Assembly (NCBI RefSeq): GCF_001580545.1
Contig: NZ_LRBG01000036.1
Span: 124,001 to 188,000 of the forward strand
Length of the DNA stretch: 64,000 nucleotides
From: Paraburkholderia monticola
GTDB taxonomy: Bacteria; Pseudomonadota; Gammaproteobacteria; Burkholderiales; Burkholderiaceae
Reading direction: 5' to 3'
How positions within the stretch are numbered: position 1 is the first letter of the stretch; each line of letters opens with the position of its first letter. Of this stretch, positions 36,159 through 44,521 are shown one piece after another. The notes below the pieces were generated by a model. The model ran no database searches and was not told where the DNA came from. It worked only from the letters and a program-made list of their open reading frames with translations. The position numbers and the translations under genes were made by a program.

Positions 36159-36192
36159 GCCAACATCGTTTATCCGGTGTTGGCTTTTTTTT
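36159..36192 (+). terminator. intrinsic terminator of the rpoD-type gene
   Basis: GCCAACA (36159-36165) pairs with TGTTGGC (36178-36184), loop of 12 bases, followed directly by eight T residues (36185-36192). It lies about 130 bases after the stop. Confidence 0.85.
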
Positions 36193-36294
36193 CGGCTGCA
36201 GCTTCTGAACCCATCGTGGCCTGCCGTTTCCCTGGTCAACGCCGCGGATGATCGTGCTACGATGGCCATTGCCAGGGTGTTGGAGGTAAATATC

Positions 36295-36603
36295 ATGGCT
36301 ACATTTGGTATCGACGCAGTGCGCATGGACCCTTCGAACGACAGGATCACGCACGTGCGCTGGGCTGCGGTCGACCCGGCGACCCGTGAGTGGTCGTCGG
36401 CAACTTCAATCGCCGATGTGGGCCAGGTTGTCGACGCGATCCACCGCGGCGACGCTGTCTGGTCAGTTTTCACACTCGGCGGCACGCGTTTTCTCGGGCC
36501 GAAAATCATTGTGGTCTCACACGTCAACGGGCACGACGGAATCAACACCGACGTCCCCGAGGGCCACATCGAGAAATGCATTGACGACTTGCCGCATATT
36601 TAG
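36295..36603 (+). CDS. DUF3892-like small protein
   Basis: 102 residues, cytoplasmic, no signal or membrane helix. The N-terminal part (FGIDAVRMDPSNDRITHVRWA) and the following VGQVVDAIHRGDAVWSVF resemble DUF3892 domains, whose function is unknown. The ATG at 36295 has a perfect GGAGGT at 36282-36287. It follows the rpoD terminator, so has its own transcript, and is convergent with the CHASE2 gene. Confidence 0.75.
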   Translation: MATFGIDAVRMDPSNDRITHVRWAAVDPATREWSSATSIADVGQVVDAIHRGDAVWSVFTLGGTRFLGPKIIVVSHVNGHDGINTDVPEGHIEKCIDDLPHI

Positions 36604-36661
36604 ACTGCGCGAGGTGTTTGCGATCTATCTGTTGGCATCAGCCTCGCACCGCGTCCCTGCG

Positions 36662-38203
36662 TCATGACCGCGGCGCCTCGCCCGCACCGCCTTCGTTCTT
36701 TTCATCCGCGGGGCTGGCCGCGCCTTGCGCCTGAACCTGAACCTGACCCTGACCCGGAGGCACCGCCCGCGCCAGCGCAGCTTCCGCGGCGGCCGCCTTC
36801 TGCTCATGAAGCAACGACGGCGTCAGGAAACACCCCATCACGGCGGACAGAATGATAAAAATCGCCGCGGCGTCGACGAGGAACCCGAAGCGGACGAAGA
36901 TGTAAAAGCAGCCCAGCACATTCAGCAGGTGCAGCGACACGCCGACCAGCGTGATGCCCTTCGGAAAGGTCTTCACGAACGTCGAGAACCGCGTGCTCTT
37001 GCGCGGCACGTACCAGACGATCAGCAGCCCGACTGCCATGATGAAACCCGTCTCCACCCATTTCAGCCAGGTGGGACGGCGCAGGAAGCGTCCCTCGAAG
37101 ATCGTCTCGATCACCTGAGCCTGAATCTCGATGCCCGGCACCAGTTCGCCGAGCGGCGTCGTGCGCATGTCGGTCACGCCCGCGCCGGTCAGACCGACCA
37201 GCACGAGTTTGTCGCGAAAGCGCTGCGGATCGACCTTGCCTTGCAGGACGTCGCGCGCTGACACGTAGCGGTCCAGCGTGGAGCGGATCGACGCGAAGTG
37301 CAGCCAGATGTCGCCGCCTGGTTGCGTGGGCACCTGGACATCCGCGACGCCGACAGCCTGCACGCCCGCGTTGTCGGCAGAGACGTCGATGGCCGGCGAA
37401 CCGGTCGCGACGCGCAGCATTTCGATCGGCAGGCTCGGCACGAGTTTGTCGCCGAGACCCATGACGAGCGGCAAGTGCCGGACCACGCCCAGTTCGAGCG
37501 CGACGCTCAGCAGCGCTTGCCCATGCGCCGCCGCCTGCAGTACCGGCAGGCTCGCGAGCACATACTCGAAGCGTCGCACGCGATCGAGCGGATCGCTGCC
37601 ATGCAGCAGGACCGGCGCGCTACGCAGCGCGGTACGGGTGGCGAACGCGGCGTGATCGAGCGCGGCCGCGCCGAGGACGGTCGGCGCGGCGTGCAATGAC
37701 TGCGCGAGGATCTCGTCATGCGTGGGTAGCGCGCGCAGCGCGGCGGCGAGCGTCGTGGTGCCGGGCGGCAGATTGTCGGCGACGCGCTCGGGAGACGTTT
37801 GATCCGGCTCCGGCATGTAGATGTCGAGTCCGATCGCAAGCGGCTTCTGCGCCGCGATCGCGTCGACGAGACCGGCGAGCCGGTTGCGCGGCCACGGCCA
37901 CTGGCCGACGCTCGCGAGCGTCTCCTCGTCGATCTCGACGATGATCACCGGCTGGGTGGTCGGCATGCGCGGGTAGTGGCGCTGGTACTGATCGAACAGC
38001 AGCTGCCGCGCCGACTTGAACGAATCCGGCAGCGCGTCGTCGACCGTATCGACGAACGATGGACGCGGGATGTCGCTCGGCCATTCGCTGATCAGGTTCA
38101 GCAGGCTCAGGCCGAACAGGATCGTCAATGCCAGCGGCCGCCCCTGAGACGCCCTCGCCAGGTTGCCGATCCGCGCGCGCCAGAGGTCGTAGAGGCGTTT
38201 CAT
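36662..38203 (-). CDS. CHASE2 sensor protein without output domain
   Basis: 513 residues. One N-terminal membrane helix (about 25-43), a large periplasmic CHASE2 domain (about 50-360: VIIVEIDEETLASVGQWPWPR, PLAIGLDIYMPEPD, FRDKLVLVGLTGAGVTD, TPLGELVPGIEIQAQVIE), then three helices (FIMAVGLLIVWYV; ITLVGVSLHLLNVLGCFYIFV; AAAIFIILSAVMGCFL) and a short Gln/Val/Ala tail. CHASE2 proteins usually end in a cyclase, GGDEF, kinase or phosphatase; none is present here and the stop is clean. The start at 38203 (ATG) is preferred to a TTG three codons earlier. It is the last gene of a FecR-OmpA-CHASE2 operon. Confidence 0.9.
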   Translation of the reverse strand: MKRLYDLWRARIGNLARASQGRPLALTILFGLSLLNLISEWPSDIPRPSFVDTVDDALPDSFKSARQLLFDQYQRHYPRMPTTQPVIIVEIDEETLASVGQWPWPRNRLAGLVDAIAAQKPLAIGLDIYMPEPDQTSPERVADNLPPGTTTLAAALRALPTHDEILAQSLHAAPTVLGAAALDHAAFATRTALRSAPVLLHGSDPLDRVRRFEYVLASLPVLQAAAHGQALLSVALELGVVRHLPLVMGLGDKLVPSLPIEMLRVATGSPAIDVSADNAGVQAVGVADVQVPTQPGGDIWLHFASIRSTLDRYVSARDVLQGKVDPQRFRDKLVLVGLTGAGVTDMRTTPLGELVPGIEIQAQVIETIFEGRFLRRPTWLKWVETGFIMAVGLLIVWYVPRKSTRFSTFVKTFPKGITLVGVSLHLLNVLGCFYIFVRFGFLVDAAAIFIILSAVMGCFLTPSLLHEQKAAAAEAALARAVPPGQGQVQVQAQGAASPADEKNEGGAGEAPRS

Positions 38204-38241
38204 GGCGGGCAAGGGCGGTCAGCGGTGCCGGGCGGGGTGCG

Positions 38242-38859
38242 TCATTGAATGGTGATGACGACCCGTCGGTTCATGCGGTTGGGCACGCCGTCTGGCGTCT
38301 GGACCAGTGGCTCGCGTTTGCCGCGCCAGGTGGTTTCGATCTGCTTCGCGGGAATGCCTTCCTTGATCAGGAATGCCACGGCGCTTTGGGCCCGCCGCAT
38401 CGACAGCCGGTCGTTGAACTCCTGTGAGCCCGCCAGATCGGTGTGGCCGATCACGACGACCTGAGGCGCGGGCCAGGTCGCCAGCACCGCTTTCATCTTC
38501 TGGACCGTGGCGGGCGACTCCGGCGCCAGCTCGGTCGCGGAGTCGAACAGGAAGAACAGCGTGAAGGTCATCGGGCGAGGCGGGCGCGCCGCGAGCAGAT
38601 CGCTATAGCGCGTTTCCACATCCTGCTGGCTGTCCATCGTCGTTTCGATCTTGCCGCTCTGCGCGACGTCGACGCCGGCGTAAGCCTTGTCGATGGTGCG
38701 CTCGCCGCTCGCGCTATGAACCACGACCGCGCCGACCTTGCCGTCGGGATCGGGTAACAGGATGATCTTGTCCGGCGGCGTACTGCACCCGGCCAGCCAT
38801 CCCAGCACGACGAGCGTCGCCGCTGGCGCGACGCGCCCACGTCGGATCGCGGCTTTCAA
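38242..38859 (-). CDS. OmpA-family lipoprotein
   Basis: 205 residues. Signal with lipobox (LGWLAGCS), a variable N-terminal part, and a C-terminal OmpA-like peptidoglycan-binding domain (about 95-205): LFFLFDSATELAPES, VVVIGHTDLAGSQEFNDRLSMRRAQSAVAFL and NRRVVITI with the Asp and Arg that bind diaminopimelate. Anchored in a membrane and bound to peptidoglycan. Its start overlaps the FecR gene stop as ATGA, and it is followed by the CHASE2 gene after 38 bases. Confidence 0.92.
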   Translation of the reverse strand: MKAAIRRGRVAPAATLVVLGWLAGCSTPPDKIILLPDPDGKVGAVVVHSASGERTIDKAYAGVDVAQSGKIETTMDSQQDVETRYSDLLAARPPRPMTFTLFFLFDSATELAPESPATVQKMKAVLATWPAPQVVVIGHTDLAGSQEFNDRLSMRRAQSAVAFLIKEGIPAKQIETTWRGKREPLVQTPDGVPNRMNRRVVITIQ

Positions 38860-39404
38860 TGCGTCGTCTCCCCTTGGTCGCCTACTTCGATGATGAACTG
38901 CGTGCCGCGCACGCCCAACGTGGTGGTCGGCGTGCTGAAGCGAACCGAGTCGGGATTCGCCTTGGCCAGCTTGCCGGAGATCACGGCGAGCGATCCGCGT
39001 TTGACGCTCGCATGGAGCTCGCCGCCATAGGTCGTGCTGTCGAAGGCGAACCGGTCGAGTTCGAGCGTGGTGTTGGCGCCGGCCGAAAGCTGGGTGGTGT
39101 CGCGCAGCGTGATGCCGACCGACGATTCCGGGCCGGTCACGACGCGGTCGCGGCTGTACACGTCGCTGCCGATGACCGCCGACGCATTCCCGCCCGATCG
39201 CTCGATCCGCACCGTTCCCTTGACGGTCTTGACGACGCCGGCGACATCGGAGGCGACGGCCGGCGCGGTCGCCGACGTGGAATCGGAGGCGGCCGGGTCG
39301 GCGGCGAGCGTGGCAGTGGCGGTGAGAGCGCTAAAGGCGATGACGGCAGGGGCCGCCAGGCCGCACGCAAAAGTCACGACACGGGTGATGGATGGGGCAC
39401 GCAT
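38856..39404 (-). CDS. FecR-domain periplasmic protein
   Basis: 182 residues. Signal peptide (about 1-35, ending LAADP), then a FecR domain: VKTVKGTVRIERSGG, GSDVYSRDRVVTGPESSVGITLRDTTQLSAG, GELHASVKRGSLAVISGK and TPTTTLGVRGTQFIIEV. Unlike FecR of iron-signalling systems it lacks the N-terminal cytoplasmic anti-sigma domain and there is no ECF sigma gene nearby. The ATG at 39404 is preferred to an upstream GTG. First gene of the FecR-OmpA-CHASE2 operon; the ATGA overlap with the OmpA gene shows translational coupling. Confidence 0.9.
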   Translation of the reverse strand: MRAPSITRVVTFACGLAAPAVIAFSALTATATLAADPAASDSTSATAPAVASDVAGVVKTVKGTVRIERSGGNASAVIGSDVYSRDRVVTGPESSVGITLRDTTQLSAGANTTLELDRFAFDSTTYGGELHASVKRGSLAVISGKLAKANPDSVRFSTPTTTLGVRGTQFIIEVGDQGETTH

Positions 39405-39935
39405 CGGTGGCACCTGCTGGCGAAAACGCTAATTCCACGCGGCAGCGCGGCTAGCCGATGTCGACGTGGGACTGTGACCGATATTGACCGACTGCTCGCG
39501 GCTTGGGACAGGTGTTGGGTCTGCGCAAACTGCGGCCTTTGAAACCCGGGCTTCGTTGGTGCGGCAGCGAGCAGAATAGGATGCCCGGCGCGGATCGCTC
39601 TGTGCGGTTCCCCGCATATCATGGCCAGCACTTCCAGTGCGCGCCGGATATCAGCACAGTGAGCCTGTGTGGCTAGAACGCAAATCGCGGAGCGCCGCAC
39701 GCGTTTGTTGCGGAACACTTCGAAACGAGCGTTTCTGTTGTGAGATGTCCCCGCGTCCGATGAAGCAGCGGCGGTCCGATCGGCTTGACGCTAACGACCG
39801 ATTCGGAACGCCGGTGCGGTGGGTGTCGGTCGCCGATCGGGCCGGATGTGTTCGGGGCGAGAGGTGGGCGGATCGCCGACGCGCGCAAGGCCCGAAAAGT
39901 CGAGACTGAACGAGCGAAGCACGGTGGCGTGTGGT
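39405..39935. other. 531-base gap with no gene seen
   Basis: No coding frame with a ribosome site and plausible composition on either strand. It must hold the promoter of the FecR operon at its left end. No repeats, terminators or RNA motifs recognised. Confidence 0.5.
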
Positions 39936-40316
39936 TCACGAGCCGGAATAGGGATTGCAGAAGCTGACAGGTCCGACGCAGGTCGAAGGATCCGCCGGAG
40001 CGATCTTTGGTGTTTTGTGGCCGGCCTCGGTCGCGCCTTTCATTTCAGTGCCCAGGCCACTGTCCGTGTTTGGCTGGGGAGGCGTGGCGGCTTGTTGCTC
40101 TGCGTCCTCAGCGGCTATTTTCGCCTCCGCAGCCTGGATATCGGCAGGATAGTTCACGTCGTTGACGGTCGCCGGATTGTATCCGGCCTGTTCGAGCCGG
40201 ATGAGGTCGGCGCGGACCTGCGCTCGGGTCAGCGGGACGGACGCGGACTGCGCAAATGTTGCTGTGGAACCGACGAGCGCACTGAGCGTCAACGCCAGCA
40301 GGGCGAGCTTTTTCAT
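39936..40316 (-). CDS. DUF4148-type secreted protein with Cys tail
   Basis: 126 residues. Signal peptide (MKKLALLALTLSALVGSTATFAQ, residues 1-23), family core LTRAQVRADLIRLEQAGYNP and NYPADIQAAEAKIAAE, an Ala/Gln-rich linker, then a C-terminal tail PSTCVGPVSFCNPYSGS. The ATG at 40316 follows GGAAGGAGTC. The tail with two Cys is nearly identical in the next gene, so the pair likely forms a disulfide in the periplasm. Function unknown. Confidence 0.88.
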   Translation of the reverse strand: MKKLALLALTLSALVGSTATFAQSASVPLTRAQVRADLIRLEQAGYNPATVNDVNYPADIQAAEAKIAAEDAEQQAATPPQPNTDSGLGTEMKGATEAGHKTPKIAPADPSTCVGPVSFCNPYSGS

Positions 40317-40383
40317 GATCTTGACTCCTTCCAACAGGGGACCCGGGTTGCCGGGAAACGAGTGAAGCACGTTGAGGTGTGGC

Positions 40384-40725
40384 TCAGGAGCCGGAGTAGA
40401 TATTGCAGAAACTGACGGGTCCAACGCAGGCCGACGGACCCGAAGAAGGCATGTTCCGTTTGACGTGGCCGGCATCGCTCGTGCCTGTCGCCGCAGTTCC
40501 CATCCCACCGTCGCTGTTTTGCTGCTTGAGTCGTGCGACCTGCTGTTGAAAGATCGGCGCAACGTCGGGGTACGACGTCTCACTCACGAAGTTCAGACCG
40601 TTGTGTTCGGCTTCGATCAACTCCTGCCGCACCTGTGCCCGGGTTTTTTCCTGAGCCTGCGCGTTCATCGCGCTGCCCGCTCCGGCGACGAGCATCAGGG
40701 CGAAAATCATGGTTCGTTTGTTCAC
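40384..40725 (-). CDS. DUF4148-type secreted protein with Cys tail (paralogue)
   Basis: 113 residues from a GTG at 40725 preceded by GGAGTCCC seven bases away. Signal peptide ending in NAQAQ (about residue 25), core KTRAQVRQELIEAEHNGLNF and SYPDVAPIFQQQVARLKQQ, tail PSACVGPVSFCNIYSGS. The core is more diverged than the tail from the downstream paralogue. The two genes are tandem with a 67-base gap, probably one transcript. Confidence 0.86.
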   Translation of the reverse strand: MNKRTMIFALMLVAGAGSAMNAQAQEKTRAQVRQELIEAEHNGLNFVSETSYPDVAPIFQQQVARLKQQNSDGGMGTAATGTSDAGHVKRNMPSSGPSACVGPVSFCNIYSGS

Positions 40726-41042
40726 TTGGGACTCCGATATAAGTGTTGGGCGTTTGCTCGTTCTGCATCATGATCGGCACAAAGCCACCGTGCTCTGCTC
40801 GACGTGAGGGGACCGAAACGCGGCGGTCATCATCAGTGCGCTCACACCACGGTAAACCACGGGTGTGCGCCGCTTATTCCCGAAGCCGCCAGGAATTTGG
40901 AAAAACTTGATGTCCAGGTGACCGCGTCACGCGGGCATGGGCCCGGCGCGGGAAAAGCCTTCACCTGCACGCCGACGGGGCAGGGAATAACCGGCGCATG
41001 CTCGCGGTATTACAGGCATGGCATCGGAAATGGGAGATCGAA
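40726..41042. other. 317-base gap between small genes
   Basis: No convincing gene. It should carry the promoters of the divergent DUF4148 pair and of the small protein at 41043; none is clear by eye. Confidence 0.4.
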
Positions 41043-41333
41043 ATGGACATCATCGACATGGCCCGTGCGTCGGGATTGACCGTTATCCTCGATGGCAGGA
41101 TTGGCCGCGAGGAATACCGCAGCGTATGCGGTTCGGTATCGGCGTTACAGCGGTTCGCCGAGTCGCTACGGGTATCGGCGTCACATCAGGATGACGGCGC
41201 CCCGCGTCGGTCATCGGCGGGCAGCGTGTTTGGACGGTTACGCCGGCGCATCGGCAGACTTGCGAGAATAACGGGCGCCACGTTGCCCCCCGCCCGGCGC
41301 GTGTCCCGCTTCGTTCATCGGAGTCGGATGTGA
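41043..41333 (+). CDS. small conserved-looking protein, unknown
   Basis: 96 residues with start ATG 41043 after GGGAGATCGAA. The first 43 residues (DIIDMARASGLTVILDGRIG, REEYRSVCGSVSALQRFAESL) have balanced, protein-like composition and resemble small orphan proteins I associate with Burkholderiales; the rest is Arg-rich and low in structure, so the true gene may have been shorter or frameshifted. No function assigned. Confidence 0.55.
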   Translation: MDIIDMARASGLTVILDGRIGREEYRSVCGSVSALQRFAESLRVSASHQDDGAPRRSSAGSVFGRLRRRIGRLARITGATLPPARRVSRFVHRSRM

Positions 41334-41442
41334 GAGGTTGATTTCGGATGTCGCCGCTCGACCTCGCCAGCATCGCGATTGGCAAGGTCGTTGTGTTGGG
41401 CATTGCCAAAGAAGTACGTGGGGGAAGGTATTAAAGCAACAA

Positions 41443-42654
41443 CTAGAGTATCAATGACCCCCTTGCCGCCTCTTTGCCAGGCGCGGGCAGGTCAGTCGGA
41501 CGCTGGATGCTTTCTCTCGGAAAGACGAGCTGGTACCGCTTTTCGAGCTCGTGGGCAGTCTCCGCAGCCTTGGCCCATTGTCGCGCCATGTCGAGATCGA
41601 AGTCCCCGGGCCCGTAACTCCGCTCTGGATTATCGGAAAGAAGTTGGAGGCTGCCGTTACGGCTTTTGCTGCGCTCGTAAAAGTACTGCTTGCCGTCCAT
41701 CGCTCGCCAATACACGTCCCCAACGATCTCCCGGTAAGACTGAAGCCTCAGGCGCAGGCGCGCATAGCGAAAGTCCTGGTCGGCCGCCTCGGATTGCAAG
41801 CCAAACTGGATCATCAGGAAGTGGTAAGCGGTAAGCTCATTGATGAGGACGTTGATGATGCTTTCGACCTGATTGGGGTCGAACTCGATGAGATCGCGGA
41901 TTGCCTTGCGCGCGCTTTCAAGGGTGAGGAACATCATATAGACGACGCTTTTCAAGGCTTCGTGCCAAGGGTCATCGGGGCTGCCGCCGGTCAATGGAGC
42001 GTCTATCCTGGTCATGATTCTCAGGGTGTCTCTCATCGCCTTGAAGTAGGTATAGAAAGCTGTCACGTTCGTCACGACCCTGACCTCAAGGACGCGAAGA
42101 TCCGCCGCGTTGTGATCGAACACGGGCGTGTAGTCCTCGGTCGCATCGAAATGACTGAACGCGTGCCGGATCCGCTCGACCATCTGCGGATCAGGCGGCC
42201 CGTGAAGGTCGACATTGAATGCCTCCACATATCGTCTTGCGACGTCTGTTATCGCAAAGACGCGGCAGATGGTGCCGATCTCACAGGCGAACAGATCGAC
42301 GATGCCTATGCGCGCACTGCCCGATTGATATGCCCACGCGGTCACGCCGCACGCAAGTGCGATGACAGGACCGATCAGGCTCGAGACAGCGAATAGCGAG
42401 TCGCCAAACAAGCGTATCCATGGCCAGAGATTCTTCGCCCCAGCCACTACTTTCCAGTTGTCGGAAATGGTGTGCCAGTAAGAGAAAATAATCGCCAGGA
42501 GGCTCCCGAGACCGGACACATAGACTGTCGCCCAGGTGATCAGCCGAAGGTCGGCGACATGCTGCGACTTACCCAGCCGGTTCAACGTCTCGGCGGCCCG
42601 CTTCTCGCCTGAACGCCGCACCAGCCATCCGGGGACAACCGCGATCATGGGCAT
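41443..42654 (-). CDS. unknown membrane protein, 403 residues
   Basis: Not recognised. Two membrane helices lie at residues about 38-60 (LITWATVYVSGLGSLLAIIF) and 88-110 (LFAVSSLIGPVIALACGVTAW); the remaining 290 residues are soluble, mostly helical and charged, with a conserved-looking Tyr/Phe-rich segment (YTPVFDHNAADLRVLEVRVV, FYTYFKAMRDTLRIM). The start at 42654 has GGAGGCAATC. It is isolated, flanked by large gaps, with base composition lower in G/C than its neighbours. A toxin, phage-defence or envelope role cannot be argued from sequence alone. Confidence 0.75.
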   Translation of the reverse strand: MPMIAVVPGWLVRRSGEKRAAETLNRLGKSQHVADLRLITWATVYVSGLGSLLAIIFSYWHTISDNWKVVAGAKNLWPWIRLFGDSLFAVSSLIGPVIALACGVTAWAYQSGSARIGIVDLFACEIGTICRVFAITDVARRYVEAFNVDLHGPPDPQMVERIRHAFSHFDATEDYTPVFDHNAADLRVLEVRVVTNVTAFYTYFKAMRDTLRIMTRIDAPLTGGSPDDPWHEALKSVVYMMFLTLESARKAIRDLIEFDPNQVESIINVLINELTAYHFLMIQFGLQSEAADQDFRYARLRLRLQSYREIVGDVYWRAMDGKQYFYERSKSRNGSLQLLSDNPERSYGPGDFDLDMARQWAKAAETAHELEKRYQLVFPRESIQRPTDLPAPGKEAARGSLIL

Positions 42655-43181
42655 GATTGCCTCCGTCTTTTTCGACGCTAGTCATTCGCGAGGGACGCTC
42701 AGAATGTAAGCGCCTTCGGAGTGACGGTATAGGTTAGACGACCCCGTCAGGCAGTTTTTCCAACTGCGGAAGCGGATCCGACCAGCGAAGGCAGGTTTGC
42801 GCGGAGGGTGGGGGCAGTATCGTCTTCGAAGGAATAATCCAGAACGCGTGTAACTGTTCAACGTCAAGGCAGCCGAGTCCAGAGCTGGGCAAGGAAGACC
42901 GGTGGCCTGCTCTGCGTGCGTGGAGCAGGGCGCACCATGACCAAGGGAAATCCACGAGACAATAACATCGGACGGCTGATGTAAATTGACGCTCGACGCA
43001 GCCACCAAAGGCAACCATGCACCTGAGCGTATGATCCCCCACGGCTTGCTCACACGCCTGCATGGCAAGTGCGCTGTCGTCAGTCAGACCGCGCTGACCA
43101 CTGCGCCAGCATCTGCAAGTTCGATCTCGTACGCGAACGACGTTAGACGGCCCCGCGCACCACTGTCCGGAGAGGAAAACT
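42655..43181. other. 527-base gap before mtnK, no gene seen
   Basis: Frames exist on the minus strand but lack ribosome sites and have Cys/Arg/Ser-rich, non-protein-like composition. The promoter of the mtnK operon must lie near the right end. Nothing else identified. Confidence 0.45.
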
Positions 43182-44447
43182 ATGCAATTTGAGGCTTTCA
43201 GCTCTTCCGACCTGGCGGCATACCTGAGGGGTATTCCGGCCGTCAATGCACGGCTCGGCGACGACAGCGAATTGCAAGTCGTCGAAGTGGGCGACGGCAA
43301 CCTGAACTACGTCTATTTCGTGAGCAGCACGCGCGACCCGCGGTGCAGCGTGGTCGTCAAGCAGGCGCCGCCGTACCTGCGGCTCGTGGGCGAAGCCTGG
43401 CCCTTGCCGCGCGAGCGCATGGAGCGCGAAGTGGCTGCGTTGCGCCGCTTCGGCGCGCTGTGCCCGCAGCATGTGCCGACCGTCTATCACGCCGACAGTG
43501 AGAAGTACCTCATCGTGATGCAGCGGCTTGCCTCACATCGTGTGTTGCGCCAAGGCCTGACCGAGGGCATCGTCTATCCGCACCTTGCCGATCACATCTC
43601 CACCTTTCTCGCGCGCACGCTCTTTCACGGCTCTGACTTGTATCTCTCGCCCGAGGCGAAGAAGGCGGAGGCAAGTGGCAGCATCAACACAGCGTTGTGC
43701 AAGATTACAGAGGATCTTGTCTTCACGTATCCGTTCGAAGACCATGCATCGAACGTGTACAGTCCTGCGTTGCCTGCGGTCGCCATCGAGCGGCTGCGCA
43801 CGCACGAGCCGCTGCGCCGCGCGGCGGGCGAGATGAAGTGGGCGTTCATGAACCATGCGGAGACGCTCGTGCACGGGGACCTGCATACGGGCTCGATCAT
43901 GGTGAACGAGCACGAGACGTACGTGATCGACCCCGAGTTCGCGTTCTACGGGCCAATGGGCTTCGACATTGGCGCGTTCATTGCGAACCTGCTGCTCGCG
44001 TACTATGCGCGTGATTGGCACGACTGCATCGCCGGCCGTGAGCCGCTCGCGTTTCAGCGCTGGCTGCTCGAGCAGGTCGAAGCGGTGTGGAACGGCTTTG
44101 CGCAGAAGTTTGCGCAGCTCTGGCGCATGCATGAGCGCGAGGCGGGCCGTGCCTGGATCGGCGGACCCGCGGAGGCGCGCGCAGCCGAGTCGTTCCGCGA
44201 AGAATTCATGCGACGGCTTCTCGCGGATACGCTAGGCTTCGCGGGCTGCAAGATGATCCGACGCATCGTCGGCATGGCGAAGGTCGCGGAGATCACCAGT
44301 ATCAAGGACGAAGCGGTGCGCGCACGCGTGGAAGTGCGCTGCCTGCGCCTCGCCGAAGCGCTCCTCGTGCAGCGGCGCGAACTGGCATCGGTAGAGGCGG
44401 TCACCGCGCTGGCCGCGCAGGTGCTCGCTCAGACGGTGGACGTCTGA
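43182..44447 (+). CDS. mtnK: 5-methylthioribose (5-deoxyribose) kinase
   Basis: 421 residues of the protein-kinase-like MTR kinase family. ATP-binding part VVEVGDGNLNYVYFV and SVVVKQAPPYLR; catalytic loop LVHGDLHTGSIM; metal site VIDPEFAFYGPMGFDIGAF. It phosphorylates 5-methylthioribose at C1 in the cytoplasm. RBS GGAGAGG precedes the start. It is followed by mtnA and a class II aldolase, which points to the DHAP shunt, where the substrate may also be 5-deoxyribose from 5'-deoxyadenosine. Confidence 0.93.
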   Translation: MQFEAFSSSDLAAYLRGIPAVNARLGDDSELQVVEVGDGNLNYVYFVSSTRDPRCSVVVKQAPPYLRLVGEAWPLPRERMEREVAALRRFGALCPQHVPTVYHADSEKYLIVMQRLASHRVLRQGLTEGIVYPHLADHISTFLARTLFHGSDLYLSPEAKKAEASGSINTALCKITEDLVFTYPFEDHASNVYSPALPAVAIERLRTHEPLRRAAGEMKWAFMNHAETLVHGDLHTGSIMVNEHETYVIDPEFAFYGPMGFDIGAFIANLLLAYYARDWHDCIAGREPLAFQRWLLEQVEAVWNGFAQKFAQLWRMHEREAGRAWIGGPAEARAAESFREEFMRRLLADTLGFAGCKMIRRIVGMAKVAEITSIKDEAVRARVEVRCLRLAEALLVQRRELASVEAVTALAAQVLAQTVDV

Positions 44448-44521
44448 GCGAGCCCGCGTAACATGAGGCAATCCGCCGCCCACGCGGCGTGGTCCGGCTT
44501 ACCGGAATCGACGGAGACCCT

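Noticed and set aside
38856..39404. FecR as part of an ECF sigma iron-signalling system
   Set aside because: There is no ECF sigma gene, no TonB receptor and no cytoplasmic anti-sigma segment; the protein has a cleavable signal peptide.
42734..43300. A 188-codon minus-strand frame before mtnK
   Set aside because: Cys/Ser/Arg-rich, overlaps mtnK, has no ribosome site; treated as non-coding.
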